A stretch of DNA of 64,000 nucleotides from Hyphomicrobium_A sp963776675 (GTDB taxonomy: Bacteria > Pseudomonadota > Alphaproteobacteria > Rhizobiales > Hyphomicrobiaceae). The stretch is taken from contig CAVZNR010000052.1 in the NCBI GenBank assembly GCA_963776675.1, forward strand, positions 1 to 64,000, written 5' to 3'. The notes beneath the pieces are model-generated. The model did no database searches, was not told where the DNA came from, and saw nothing but the letters and a program-made list of their open reading frames with translations. Of the stretch, positions 8,724 through 18,925 are shown in pieces. The first letter of the stretch is position 1. Every line of letters starts with the position of its first letter. The position numbers and the translations under genes are program-made.

Positions 8724-9500
8724 GTGGCTGCCATGCCGGCCAGGTCAATCGGCGGCATGGCACTAATGCTGCTGGTTCTCGGTTGCGCGCGCGCCTCCGC
8801 GGACGGCGTGCAATCTGCAGCCCGAATGACATCGCGAGGGCCAGCCATCTGGTCCGGCGCCTACGTCGGCGGACAGCTCGGCGGCGCCTGGAGCGACATC
8901 GACTGGACGCAGGACGTCGCCAACTACTTCAATACGCTCGGCCCCACCGTCGTCGGCACCAACAGCGGCTTCAACGCAAGCGGCGTCGAAGGCGGTATCC
9001 TCGGTGGCTACAATTATCAGATGGACCATTGGGTCGTGGGGCTCGAGCTGGCGGCGACGGCGACTGACCTTTCGCAGACGCGTGCCAGCCCCTTCTTCCC
9101 GACACTCGACAGCTTCAGCACCGAGGTGAATTGGCTTGCGACGGTTGCGGGGCGTGTCGGCTACGCGTGGGACAGGTGGCTCGTCTACGGCCGCGGCGGC
9201 TGGACGGGCGGTGACGTCGAGCTGACGCTACGAGACGTTACCAACGGAACGACGGCCTCCAAGGACACGTGGGCCAACGGTTGGACCATCGGAGCCGGCA
9301 GCGAATACATGATCTATCCCGGCATCGCGTTGGGCCTTGCCTACGATTATGTCGCGCTCAATCTGGACGGCGAGACGATCACGTGTCCAGCTTGCGGGGT
9401 CGGGCGCGGCGCCGGCTTCGGCACGCCAATTCTCGATGCCGACTACAAGATCCAGACCGTTTCGGCGCGCTTAAGCTTTTTCCTTCCGAGCACGCCCTAA
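8724..9500 (+). CDS. Outer-membrane beta-barrel protein, Omp25-like (second of pair)
   Basis: Paralogue of the preceding gene, sharing the WSGAYVGGQLGGAWSDIDWT entry, the WLATVAGRVGYAWDRWLVYG block and the two-cysteine loop (TCPACGVG). It has its own signal with a cysteine (VLGCARASA). The GTG at 8724 is taken as start because GAGG at about 8713 is correctly spaced; an ATG at 8733 is the alternative. With only 2 bases between the genes the pair is certainly co-transcribed. The tandem arrangement points to local duplication followed by divergence. Confidence 0.82.
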   Translation: MAAMPARSIGGMALMLLVLGCARASADGVQSAARMTSRGPAIWSGAYVGGQLGGAWSDIDWTQDVANYFNTLGPTVVGTNSGFNASGVEGGILGGYNYQMDHWVVGLELAATATDLSQTRASPFFPTLDSFSTEVNWLATVAGRVGYAWDRWLVYGRGGWTGGDVELTLRDVTNGTTASKDTWANGWTIGAGSEYMIYPGIALGLAYDYVALNLDGETITCPACGVGRGAGFGTPILDADYKIQTVSARLSFFLPSTP

Positions 9501-9578
9501 CACCTTACGACCAGCTGCAAGTAACGATGTTGGCGGGCACGCGCCCGGACCGCGCGGTCGTGCGCTTATGCTGTCCCG

Positions 9579-9866
9579 GTGGGCACGTTTTCGCAGATAT
9601 GGGTTCGGGGGGTCGTCCTTGCCGTTTGGGCGAGCGGATTTGGCAGCGCCTATGCCTTCGACTGCGCCGACACATATTGCAGCAAGATGAGCAGCTGCGC
9701 CGAGGCGCACTACAAGCTCACGGTGTGTGGTCAGAGCAAACGCGACGGTGACCACGACGGTATTCCGTGTGAAAACGTGTGCGGGAAGACGATGGAGACC
9801 TACTGCAAGTTGCTCGAACTGGAAGGCGTGACGTCAGCGCTTCCGGCTGCGTGCCCGCCAGGCTGA
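9579..9866 (+). CDS. Excalibur-like exported Cys-rich protein
   Basis: A 95-residue exported protein with a signal ending GSAYA, then ten cysteines and the signature RDGDHDGIPCENVC. That resembles the excalibur calcium-binding DxDxDGxxCE motif, with the preceding SSCAEAHYKLTVCG spacing. In this family the motif is thought to bind calcium at the cell surface. The start is probably the GTG at 9579; no in-frame ATG precedes the signal. The gene ends 2 bases before the convergent SecY-like gene's stop. Identification rests on the motif only. Confidence 0.65.
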   Translation: MGTFSQIWVRGVVLAVWASGFGSAYAFDCADTYCSKMSSCAEAHYKLTVCGQSKRDGDHDGIPCENVCGKTMETYCKLLELEGVTSALPAACPPG

Positions 9867-9867
9867 G

Positions 9868-10932
9868 CTACTCAGTCTTGCCGTTCGTCTCAAACGGCGG
9901 CTGCCACCAGCGCACGAGCAGGCTCATCGCCAACGCGGCGATGATGATGAGATGGCCGCTCAAAGGCACGACAAACCCGAAATACCTCGGCAGGATCATG
10001 TCTGCGACGACGATTGCCGCCAGCGCGCTGGCCAGAACATTCGTCGCGATCGCCGGACCGGCGGCGCCGGCCATGTGTAGCGAGCGCACGTAGAGGTGCG
10101 TGAACAACGCGACGAGGCCTGCGAGCACAAGCAGAAGGATCGGGTTGGCCGGATTGGTCCAGAAGCCTGCTGCCCGCACGTCGCCGCCGCCGATGATCAG
10201 AGCGACGACGAGGACCAGCCAGGGCCACACAGAATCGGCGAGCAGCAGCGACCAAAGGCTCGTGGCCGCGGTCTCGGTGGTGCGAATGCCCGCCAGGATG
10301 ACCGCCACGATGCTAGCGAGAATGAGGGCGGCAATGCCCCATCCGAGGATGAGCTGTAGGGCGGCGACCTCCCAGGGATACTGCAGCAACATGCCGACGG
10401 TGTGCGATGGGATAGTCGCGATCCAAGCGGTGGCGAGAAGCACCCAGACGCCGCTGCCGAGCCCGTGGCGCGTGATCTGGTCGGCGAGCCAGATGACGAT
10501 GGCGGCGCCGCCGACCATGGTCACGATGCAGGTGAGGCGGAACGCCGTACCCGGCTGCTCGACGAGGCTCTTGACGTCCTCGAGCGCGAGGGCAAGACCC
10601 GAGGCCTGCGCCGCGGCGGCGAGCAAGGCGAGACCTACGACGATACGATTGAGCCTGTCCCGGTTGCGCGGCTCGGCGAGCTCCCAGCGGCGCACGCGCG
10701 GGGCCAGCACCTTCAACAGCTCGGCGAGGATCACAACGGTGATGAAAGGCGTGATGCCGAGGGCGAAAATCGAGATCCGCTCCGCCACTCCGCCCAGCTG
10801 CGCGAGCGCCTCGGGGTCGATCCCCGGCAGTGGAATGAAGGTCCCCAGCCGGTAGGCGATCAATAGCCCGACCGTGATGCCAAGCCGACGCGTGAACTCG
10901 GCGGAATCGCGCACACCCCCCAAGTTCACCAT
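9868..10932 (-). CDS. Divergent SecY-like membrane protein
   Basis: A 354-residue polytopic protein with about ten hydrophobic segments that lines up with SecY. RLGTFIPLPGIDPEAL matches the first periplasmic loop. SIFALGITPFITVVILAELL matches the TM2 plug-side motif, normally ALGIMPYI. A hydrophilic loop with EPRNRDRLNR follows, then TM3-10. It is about 80 residues shorter than a housekeeping SecY, with the C-terminal part and some cytosolic loops reduced. It is not in a ribosomal-protein operon but downstream of purB and a DJ-1/PfpI gene. It may be an accessory translocase channel or a repurposed membrane protein. The translocation function is inferred from homology. Confidence 0.75.
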   Translation of the reverse strand: MVNLGGVRDSAEFTRRLGITVGLLIAYRLGTFIPLPGIDPEALAQLGGVAERISIFALGITPFITVVILAELLKVLAPRVRRWELAEPRNRDRLNRIVVGLALLAAAAQASGLALALEDVKSLVEQPGTAFRLTCIVTMVGGAAIVIWLADQITRHGLGSGVWVLLATAWIATIPSHTVGMLLQYPWEVAALQLILGWGIAALILASIVAVILAGIRTTETAATSLWSLLLADSVWPWLVLVVALIIGGGDVRAAGFWTNPANPILLLVLAGLVALFTHLYVRSLHMAGAAGPAIATNVLASALAAIVVADMILPRYFGFVVPLSGHLIIIAALAMSLLVRWWQPPFETNGKTE

Positions 10933-10952
10933 TGTTTGCCGTCTTTCTGGAA

Positions 10953-11576
10953 TCAGTCGGCGTCGGCCGCCCGTTGCAAATCATAGTGTACGGCGAAGGG
11001 ATCGTCATTGGGATCGTTGATCCAGCGATACTCTGCGTAGTTGGCGACCCCTTGCGCTTTCTCTGGTCCGAGCACGCTGGCAATGAGCGCCAGCGCCATG
11101 TCCATGCCGGCCGACACGCCCGAGGAGGTGTAGAACTTGCCGTCGACGACCCAGCGGGCATGCGGCTGCCAGTCGACGTTCGCACCCTGCGACACGACCC
11201 AGGCAAAGGAGGCTTTGTTGGAGGTGGCCTTGCGGCTGATCGAGCAGGCCGGTGCGCGCGAGCAGCGCGGCTCCGGTGCAGACGGTGGCGACGGTGCCCG
11301 ACGCTTCAGCATGCTGCTTGAGCCAATCGATGAGGATCGAGTTGTCGACCTCGCGGCGCGTTCCCCGCCCGCCAGGGACGAGGAGAATGTCGTAGGGCTT
11401 GGCCTGGCTGAGCGCGACGTCGGCGATCGCTTTCGGTCCCTGCCGGCTCTCGATCGCGCCGGCGGTCTCTGCAACCGTCTGCAGGGTAAAGTCCTCAGGC
11501 AGCGCCCCGAACATCTCGAGCGGGCCGAACACGTCGAGCAGCTCGAAGCCGGGAAATAACAAGGTGCCTACGGTTT

Positions 11577-11580
<4 letters not shown>
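10953..11580 (-). CDS. DJ-1/PfpI family protein, frameshifted
   Basis: The N-terminal part reads MKTVGTLLFPGFELLDVFGP, then ILLVPGGRGTR and the nucleophile elbow TVCTGAALLARTGLLD. All are typical of the GlxA-type DJ-1/PfpI domain (isonitrile hydratase or amidase-like). At about 11231-11240 the frame must move by one base, after which the expected ATSNKASFAWV, WVVDGKFYTSSGVSAGMDMA and a C-terminal helix are read. The 628-base span is not a multiple of three, consistent with one extra base. Its ATG overlaps the purB stop (ATGA), so it is translationally coupled to purB. No HTH domain follows, so it is not a GlxA regulator. Confidence 0.8.
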
Positions 11581-12884
<1,304 letters not shown>

Positions 12885-13329
12885 AGAGGCCTCGTCAGAA
12901 TGAGCTGCAGCGGTAGCAGAGGGGCATCGGCCCTTCAATTGGCGCACCGCGAGAAGCCTGCGGAAAGTGTGCTGCCAAGCAATGTTGCTGCAAACTTCTG
13001 TTGCAGATCAGGGAACCGCGTGGCGGTGCTGCAACGCACACAAGCAAGCATTGCGTCGCAGCAATAGAACGCGAGCTCTGTCTAAATCGCGCCACAATGA
13101 ATTTGCTCATGGCGCGCCCGCCGTCGCCCGACGACTGTGGACACATTGTCACGTGACGTGGGGAATCGTAGGCCTACTCTTGAAAGCACGACTATTGAAA
13201 CAGAAAGTTACTTAAGTCGGGCTAATGGACTCTACTACGGTCGACAATGGTGGTGCGGAAGAACCGGGCAGGACGCGGAACGAAGCCACGGAACGACGCT
13301 AAGGTAACGAAGGAACAGAGGGCACACGA
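12885..13329. other. Divergent intergenic region upstream of purB
   Basis: About 445 bases between purB (minus) and a small plus-strand gene. The middle, around 12980-13090, is AT-richer and repeats TTGC/GCAA words. I found no confident gene: an 85-codon minus-strand frame here has no family features. Promoters for both flanking genes presumably lie in it, and an AAGGAAC-like purine run precedes the small gene. Confidence 0.35.
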
Positions 13330-13533
13330 GTGATGCCGAACCAGATGCAAAGTGAGATCGCCGAGCTCAATGTCGAGCTCGAGGAGACCGACGACCCGCG
13401 AGAATGCTACGCCAAGGTCCAGGCGAAGATCGGCCGCTATCGGCAGGCCGGCATGAAGGTGCCTGAGGATCTGGCGCTCATCGAGAAGCGGTTGATGGCC
13501 GAGTGCATGGCCGCTTCGCAGGGACGCGACTAA
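13330..13533 (+). CDS. Small hypothetical helical protein
   Basis: A 66-67-residue acidic and basic helical protein without signal or membrane segment. The start is GTG at 13330 or the adjacent ATG at 13333. It contains VELEETDDPRECYAKVQAKI and a KRLMAECMAASQ ending. The high helix content, a single domain and clean codon use suggest a real conserved small protein, but I do not recognise the family. It is monocistronic, and the downstream gene points towards it. Confidence 0.55.
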   Translation: MMPNQMQSEIAELNVELEETDDPRECYAKVQAKIGRYRQAGMKVPEDLALIEKRLMAECMAASQGRD

Positions 13534-13616
13534 GTTTTTTGGCCTGCTGCCGTTCGGGCAGCGAACTTGATTGGGCAGCCGTCGCCTCAGCGCCGGTTGC
13601 CTTTTTTATGGGCGGC

Positions 13617-14780
13617 TCACGGCCGCGGGCGCCAGGCGCCGTCCTTCCATTCGACGATATCGTAGGAGGGCACGTGCGCGTCGCCGTTGTCGTCGAACGC
13701 GATGGGGCCCAGCACGGTGTCGAAGGTGCCGCCTTGCAGCGCCGCGGCAAGGGGTGCTGCGTCGAGAGACTGCGCCTTGGCGGCGGCCGCTGCCCAGGCT
13801 TCGACCGCGGCGTAGGCGGCGGCGAGGGGGGCTGCCGGCCGTTGCAGGGCGAAGCGGTCGCGCTGGGTCGTCTGCGCTACGTCGGACGCGAGATCGTGAG
13901 GCAGGAGTGCGCGCGTCCCGAGTGTGTCAGTGCCGGCCGTCTCCGCCAGCTGCCCATTGGCCAGCGCATCACTGCCGAGGAAGACGGCGTTGAGGTGGGC
14001 AGCGCGCATCTGCTTTAAAAGAAGCCCGCCCTCGATGGGAAACCCGGCGAAGAATACCGCAGCCGTGCCTGCCGTCTGCAGCTTGGCGATCAGCTTGGTG
14101 TAGTCCTTCTCCCCGCCTTCGATGTGCAAGGTGGGAACGTCATCGCGCCCGGCGGCTTTGAGGGCGGCCTGCGCGCCGCGCACGAGATCATCGGCCATGC
14201 GGCTGCCGTCGGCGATAAGCGCGAGCGGCTGCCCGGGGAAGGTGCGTGCCAGGTAGTCGCCGGCTTTGCGCCCCTGCGCGTCGTCGCGTCCTGCGAGCCG
14301 GAAGACCGTCGGCCCGGCGCGGGGCGAGGTGAGGGCCGGGTGCCGTGTCGCCGGCGCGATGAAGACGACGCCGGCATCCGCATAGATCTTCGCCGCGGCG
14401 ATGGCGGCGGCCGTGCACGGGTGGCCGACGACGAGCTTGACGCCGCGGGCGACGAGGTCGCGTGCGGCCTTTTCGGCCCCGGCCGTCGTGCAGTCGTCGT
14501 CGGCTTGCGCGATCGCGATGGGCTCGCCCAGCACGCCGCCGTTCGCGTCGATGTAGGTAACGGCGGCGGCGGCCCCGCGGGCGATGGCGCTGCCGGTGGC
14601 AAGGCTTGGGCCCTGCGCCGGGCCGGCCACGCCGATCAGCACCTCGGCTGCCGCCGGATCGGCGCTGGCGGCTGCGAGCGCCAGGGAGAGTCCAAGGGAG
14701 AGCCCAAGCGCGGGGACCAGTGCAAATGCGCGCCACGCCCGGCGCGTCGCCAGCTCAGAGGCGGAAAGGACACTCGGCAT
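13617..14780 (-). CDS. LivK-like ABC transporter substrate-binding protein
   Basis: A 387-residue periplasmic binding protein of the branched-chain amino-acid/amide (type I) class. A signal with repeated LGLSLGLSLALA is followed by LIGVAGPAQGPSLATG, AVTYIDANGGVLGEPIAI, DDDCTTAGAEKAARDLV and VVGHPCTAAAIAAAKIYADA, all landmarks of LivK/LivJ-type proteins. No permease or ATPase gene is adjacent, so the ligand and partner transporter are unknown, and it could be an orphan receptor. The start at 14780 gives a complete signal; the longer open frame upstream does not look coding. Confidence 0.85.
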   Translation of the reverse strand: MPSVLSASELATRRAWRAFALVPALGLSLGLSLALAAASADPAAAEVLIGVAGPAQGPSLATGSAIARGAAAAVTYIDANGGVLGEPIAIAQADDDCTTAGAEKAARDLVARGVKLVVGHPCTAAAIAAAKIYADAGVVFIAPATRHPALTSPRAGPTVFRLAGRDDAQGRKAGDYLARTFPGQPLALIADGSRMADDLVRGAQAALKAAGRDDVPTLHIEGGEKDYTKLIAKLQTAGTAAVFFAGFPIEGGLLLKQMRAAHLNAVFLGSDALANGQLAETAGTDTLGTRALLPHDLASDVAQTTQRDRFALQRPAAPLAAAYAAVEAWAAAAAKAQSLDAAPLAAALQGGTFDTVLGPIAFDDNGDAHVPSYDIVEWKDGAWRPRP

Positions 14781-14922
14781 CGATCTGACTCTAACGAATT
14801 GGGTCGCGGCAGGCTTGCCTTGCTTCCGCGGTTGTCCCTGTCCTACGCTGTCGGCAGTCGTGCGACCGGTAGCAGGCTTGTCCTTGCGTCCGGTAAACTC
14901 GGCGCCGCGAAGGGGGAAGACC

Positions 14923-15348
14923 ATGGGACAGGACGTTTTCTTGGTCGCCTACGACGGTCGGGACCAGCATCCCGTGGATTTTGCCGTCGAGCGGGCGCTC
15001 AAGGAGAACGCCCGCCTCGTGATCGTGCATGTCCTGGAATGGTCCCCCTACAGCTTTCTAACCCCCACGGAGCTCGCCGAGCGCCATAAGACGCGCCAGC
15101 AGGAGCTGACCCGTGCCGAGGAGTCGCTGATGCAGCCGGTTTTAGCGAAGGTGCGCGCCGCCGGCGCCACCGCCGAGGGCGAGCTGCGCTATGGCGACGT
15201 GGTCGATCTCATCTGCGGGCTCGCCCGCGAGACGAGCGCGGCCATGATTTTCGTCGGACGGTCGAGCTCGCTGTCGACACGCGTGTTCGGAAGCGTGGCC
15301 TCCGGCGTGGCGCAATCTGCGGCCGTTCCGGTCGTGTTCGTCCCATGA
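14923..15348 (+). CDS. Universal stress protein family
   Basis: A 141-residue single UspA domain starting MGQDVFLVAYDGRDQHPVDF. The first strand and Asp of the nucleotide site, the VHVLEWSPY strand and the terminal VPVVFVP strand are present. The ATP-binding loop, usually GxxGxxxxxxxxxG(S/T), reads GRSSSLSTRVFGSVASGV and lacks the second Gly, so it may not hold ATP. It lies 25 bases before the alanine/sodium symporter gene and may be co-expressed with it. A purine-rich AAGGGGGAAG lies just before the ATG. Confidence 0.82.
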   Translation: MGQDVFLVAYDGRDQHPVDFAVERALKENARLVIVHVLEWSPYSFLTPTELAERHKTRQQELTRAEESLMQPVLAKVRAAGATAEGELRYGDVVDLICGLARETSAAMIFVGRSSSLSTRVFGSVASGVAQSAAVPVVFVP

Positions 15349-15373
15349 AGGTTAGCGTTGAGAGACGGTGTGC

Positions 15374-16945
15374 ATGATCTATGACCGCAAGGCCCGACCG
15401 CTCGCCCTGAGCCTGCTGCTCATTCTCTGGACGACCAGCGCACAGGCTCAATCGATCGACGAGCGGATCAACGATGCGATCGCGACCGTCACCACCCCCT
15501 TCGTCAATTTCATATTCTCGCCGCTGCCGGGGACGGATTTTCCCTGGATCGTGCTCTGGCTGATCGTCGCCGCCACGATTTTCACGCTCTACTTCGGCTT
15601 CATCCAGGTGCGCGCCTTCGGGCACGCGATCGCGCTGACAAGGGGCGACTATTCGCGCCCCGAGGACGCCGGCGAGGTGAGCCATTTCCAGGCGCTGGTG
15701 ACGGCGCTGTCGGGGACGGTGGGGCTGGGCAACATCGCGGGCGTCGCCGTCGCGGTGTCGATCGGGGGCCCGGGCGCGACCTTCTGGATGGTGCTCGCCG
15801 GGCTGACCGGCATGGCGTCGAAGTTCACCGAGTGCACGCTGGGCGTGAAATACCGCAACGAGTACGCCGACGGCACCGTGTCCGGCGGTCCTATGTACTA
15901 CCTGTCCAAGGGTCTCGCCGAGAAGGGATTTGCCACCATCGGACGCATCATGGCGTTCGTCTTCGCGATCTTCTGCATTCTCGGCTCGCTCGGCGGCGGC
16001 AACATGTTCCAGGCCAACCAAGTGCACGCGCAGCTCGTGAACATCAGCGGCGGCGCCGACAGCTGGTTCGACGGGCGCGGCTGGGTCACCGGGCTCGTCA
16101 TGGCGAGCATCGTGTTTATGGTCATCGTGGGCGGCATCCGCTCGATCGCCCGCTTCACCGAGAAGATCGTGCCCTTCATGGCGATCCTCTACGTCGGCAC
16201 GGCCCTCTTCATCATCGGCATGTACGCGGAGCGTGTTCCGTGGGCGCTGGAGCAGATCGTGACCGGCGCCTTCACGGGGCTCGGCATCGCCGGCGGATTC
16301 GTCGGCGCCTTGATCCAGGGCTTCCGCCGCGCCGCCTTCTCCAACGAGGCCGGCGTCGGCTCGGCCTCGATTGCGCACTCCGCCGTGCGCACGCGCGAGC
16401 CGATCACCGAAGGGTTCGTGTCGCTGCTGGAGCCCTTCATCGACACCGTCGTCATCTGCACCATGACCGCGCTCGTCATCGTGATCACGGGCGTCCTGCA
16501 ATTCGACCCGCAGACCGGGCTCTATGTCTGGGATGCCGGCGCCGGGCGCGTCGCCACGGAGGGCAATCTGTCGGGCATCGCGCTGACGTCGGCGGCATTC
16601 GGCAAGGGGATCAGCTGGTTTCCGTACATTCTCGCTCTCGCGGCGATCCTGTTCGCCTTCTCGACGATGATCTCGTGGTCCTACTACGGCGTGAAGGCGT
16701 GGACCTACCTGTTCGGCGAGGGCCGCGCCCAGGAGATGACCTTCAACAGCATCTTCTGCTTGTTCGTGATCGTCGGTGCGGCCATGAACCTGGGCGCCGT
16801 GATCGACTTTGCCGATGCCGCCATCTTTGCGATGGCGCTGGTCAACATCGCGGGCCTTTACGTGCTCATGCCGGTGGTGAAGCGCGAGATGAACAGCTAC
16901 TTGGAGCGCCTCAGGGCAGGCGTGTTCGAGAAGACCGGGACCTGA
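15374..16945 (+). CDS. AGCS family alanine/glycine:sodium symporter
   Basis: A 523-residue inner-membrane transporter with a cleavable-looking N-terminus (ending SAQAQS) and about ten membrane segments. It carries the AGCS signature GTVGLGNIAGVAVAVSIGGP in an early helix, and FRRAAFSNEAGVGSASIAHS later, the conserved SNEAGxGSA motif. It imports alanine or glycine with sodium. The ATG at 15374 is used; a GTG six bases upstream is possible. The universal stress gene precedes it, and a CDGSH gene converges with a 7-base gap. Confidence 0.9.
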   Translation: MIYDRKARPLALSLLLILWTTSAQAQSIDERINDAIATVTTPFVNFIFSPLPGTDFPWIVLWLIVAATIFTLYFGFIQVRAFGHAIALTRGDYSRPEDAGEVSHFQALVTALSGTVGLGNIAGVAVAVSIGGPGATFWMVLAGLTGMASKFTECTLGVKYRNEYADGTVSGGPMYYLSKGLAEKGFATIGRIMAFVFAIFCILGSLGGGNMFQANQVHAQLVNISGGADSWFDGRGWVTGLVMASIVFMVIVGGIRSIARFTEKIVPFMAILYVGTALFIIGMYAERVPWALEQIVTGAFTGLGIAGGFVGALIQGFRRAAFSNEAGVGSASIAHSAVRTREPITEGFVSLLEPFIDTVVICTMTALVIVITGVLQFDPQTGLYVWDAGAGRVATEGNLSGIALTSAAFGKGISWFPYILALAAILFAFSTMISWSYYGVKAWTYLFGEGRAQEMTFNSIFCLFVIVGAAMNLGAVIDFADAAIFAMALVNIAGLYVLMPVVKREMNSYLERLRAGVFEKTGT

Positions 16946-16952
16946 TCTGAGG

Positions 16953-17195
16953 TCAGAGCATGAGATGGGTGCCGTCGCAGAACGGCTCGTCGTCGGTCGC
17001 CTTGCACCCGCAGATATTGAACGTCCCCGTATGGTCGACCACGAAGCGCAACGGCTCGATGCCGGTGTCCTTGTGCGTGCCGTCGCAGAACGGCTGCGTC
17101 TGGGAGCGGCCGCAGCGGCAATAGAAGTAGGGCTTTCCTTCGGTTAGCTCGACCTGATAGGGGCCCTTCTGGGCAACGACCGCCTCTTCTGCCAT
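16953..17195 (-). CDS. Double CDGSH iron-sulfur protein
   Basis: An 80-residue protein with two CDGSH-type motifs: CRCGRSQTQPFCDGTH (about residues 27-42) and CGCKATDDEPFCDGTH (about 62-77). Each should hold a [2Fe-2S] cluster through three Cys and one His, like mitoNEET-class proteins. It has no signal, so it is cytosolic. The start at 17195 is fixed by a strong AAGGAGG 5 bases before the ATG, although the frame is open far upstream. The role is probably electron transfer or cluster handling; no partner is adjacent. Confidence 0.92.
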   Translation of the reverse strand: MAEEAVVAQKGPYQVELTEGKPYFYCRCGRSQTQPFCDGTHKDTGIEPLRFVVDHTGTFNICGCKATDDEPFCDGTHLML

Positions 17196-17456
17196 GTGCA
17201 CCTCCTTAGGCGTTGGCGCTCGCGCGTTCGCGTGCGCATGGAAGCCCTTGGCTCCCATGGCTAGCGATTTCAAGACGGGCCGACAACCCCACCGGTCAAA
17301 CGGCAATGCGGCATTGCGTACCGCGTCCCTGTCGCGGCGTGCCTTGCCGGTCACACACGGCGGCAAAGGCTTCTTGGATAATATCCACCCTTGCGCAGAT
17401 TTATGACTTCGTTTGTATAGAATTAGCGTTTGCGTCGAGTTGTGTGGGGTCGCGTT

Positions 17457-18797
17457 ATGTTTTGCGTGTTGTCTGGGCGTCGCCGTGCGACGTCGGTGTC
17501 CAAGTCGGCGCTTTGTGCGGCGGCTGTATCGATGCTCCTCTTTGCCGGCCCGGTCCGGGCCGAGGACAGCGGGATCCCCGATCCCTCCATCGCCACCAGC
17601 CTGCCGAGCAGCCTCGCCGATCCCGGCGGCTTGCGCGCAGCGTGGGCGCGCCACGGCGTCACCTTCGGCGTCAACTACATCGGCGAGGTGTTCGGCAATA
17701 CCAGCGGGGGCTTCGACAGAGGCACCTTCTACGACGGTCGTCTCGAGGTGGCCGTGTCGGCGGATCTCGAAAAGATGCTCGGGTTGAGAGGCTTGAGCTT
17801 CTTCGCCAACGGCTATCAGATCCACGGCGAGAGCATCACGGGCGAGGCGCTGGGCGCGCTGATGCCGGTGAGCTTCATCGAGGCGACGCCAGCGACGCGC
17901 CTGTTCGAGATGTGGTTCGAGCAGAGGCTGCTCGACGACAAGCTGTCGATCCGCTTTGGACAGATCGCGGCCGATTCCGAGTTCATCCTGTCGGACGGCG
18001 GCGGTGCCTTTATCAACGGCACCTGGGGCTGGCCGTCGATCACCGCGGCGAACATGCCGAACGGTGGTCCGGCCTATCCGTTGGCGACGCCCGGTGTGCG
18101 CATTGCCTTCACGCCCAACGACCAGCTCACGCTCATGGCCGCCGTCTTCAACGGCGATCCCGCCGGGACGTGCGCGAGCGATGATCCGCAGGTCTGCAAC
18201 GACGACGGGCTGAGCTTCCGCGTCCACGACCCGGTGCTGTTGATGTTCGAAGGCGGCTACAGGTACAGCCTCGGCAAGCTGCCCGGAACGGTGAAGCTCG
18301 GCGGCTGGCACCAGGAAGGTGAGACCGAGCACCTGCTCAATCCGGCCATCGTGAGTGACAGCAACTACGGGCTCTACGCCATCCTCGATCAGATGATCTA
18401 CGAGTTCAGCGAAGGCAAAGGGATCTCCTTCTTCGGGCGCGTGATCGGGGGACCGGAGAACCGCAGCTTCGTCGACATGTATTGGGAGGCAGGGTTCACG
18501 GCCAACGGTCTGTTCGCCTCGCGGCCCAACGATGTGCTCGGCATCGGCTTTGCCTATACCGGCATCTCGGATGATGCGGCAGCGGCGCTGCCGGCCGCGC
18601 AAGAGGTCCGCTTCGACTACGAGGCACTGCTGGAGGTGAGCTACACCGCCGAGATCGTGCCCGGCTTCACCATCCAGCCGGACTTCCAGTACTTCTGGAA
18701 TCCGGGCGGGAATGTTCCTCTGGACGATACCGATCCCACCAGCCCGGCGGTGAAGGACGCCGCCGTGTTCGGCGTGCGCTCGACCATCAACTACTGA
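17457..18797 (+). CDS. OprB family carbohydrate porin (first of pair)
   Basis: A 446-residue outer-membrane protein with a signal ending GPVRAED and an OprB-type 16-stranded barrel. GVTFGVNYIGEVFGNTSGG opens the barrel. Then come FDRGTFYDGRLEVAVSADLE, LSFFANGYQIHGESITGEAL, LSIRFGQIAADSEFI and the C-terminal VPGFTIQPDFQYFWNPGG with a last strand FGVRSTINY. OprB porins pass glucose and other sugars. The ATG at 17457 is preferred over an upstream TTG at 17430. A close paralogue follows 128 bases downstream. Confidence 0.9.
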   Translation: MFCVLSGRRRATSVSKSALCAAAVSMLLFAGPVRAEDSGIPDPSIATSLPSSLADPGGLRAAWARHGVTFGVNYIGEVFGNTSGGFDRGTFYDGRLEVAVSADLEKMLGLRGLSFFANGYQIHGESITGEALGALMPVSFIEATPATRLFEMWFEQRLLDDKLSIRFGQIAADSEFILSDGGGAFINGTWGWPSITAANMPNGGPAYPLATPGVRIAFTPNDQLTLMAAVFNGDPAGTCASDDPQVCNDDGLSFRVHDPVLLMFEGGYRYSLGKLPGTVKLGGWHQEGETEHLLNPAIVSDSNYGLYAILDQMIYEFSEGKGISFFGRVIGGPENRSFVDMYWEAGFTANGLFASRPNDVLGIGFAYTGISDDAAAALPAAQEVRFDYEALLEVSYTAEIVPGFTIQPDFQYFWNPGGNVPLDDTDPTSPAVKDAAVFGVRSTINY

Positions 18798-18925
18798 GCC
18801 GGCGCGTCCAGCGCTTCCGCGTGGTCGCGCAATCCTGCGATAGTAGGAGCAACATGGCGTGATTCGCTTTTGCGGTCGCGCCGGGGGCAACCGAGTACGC
18901 GTAAGGGCGACGCGGAAGCGCACGA

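Noticed and set aside
12895..13152. 85-codon minus-strand gene upstream of purB
   Set aside because: No family features, unusual composition and no ribosome binding site; position in a divergent promoter region.
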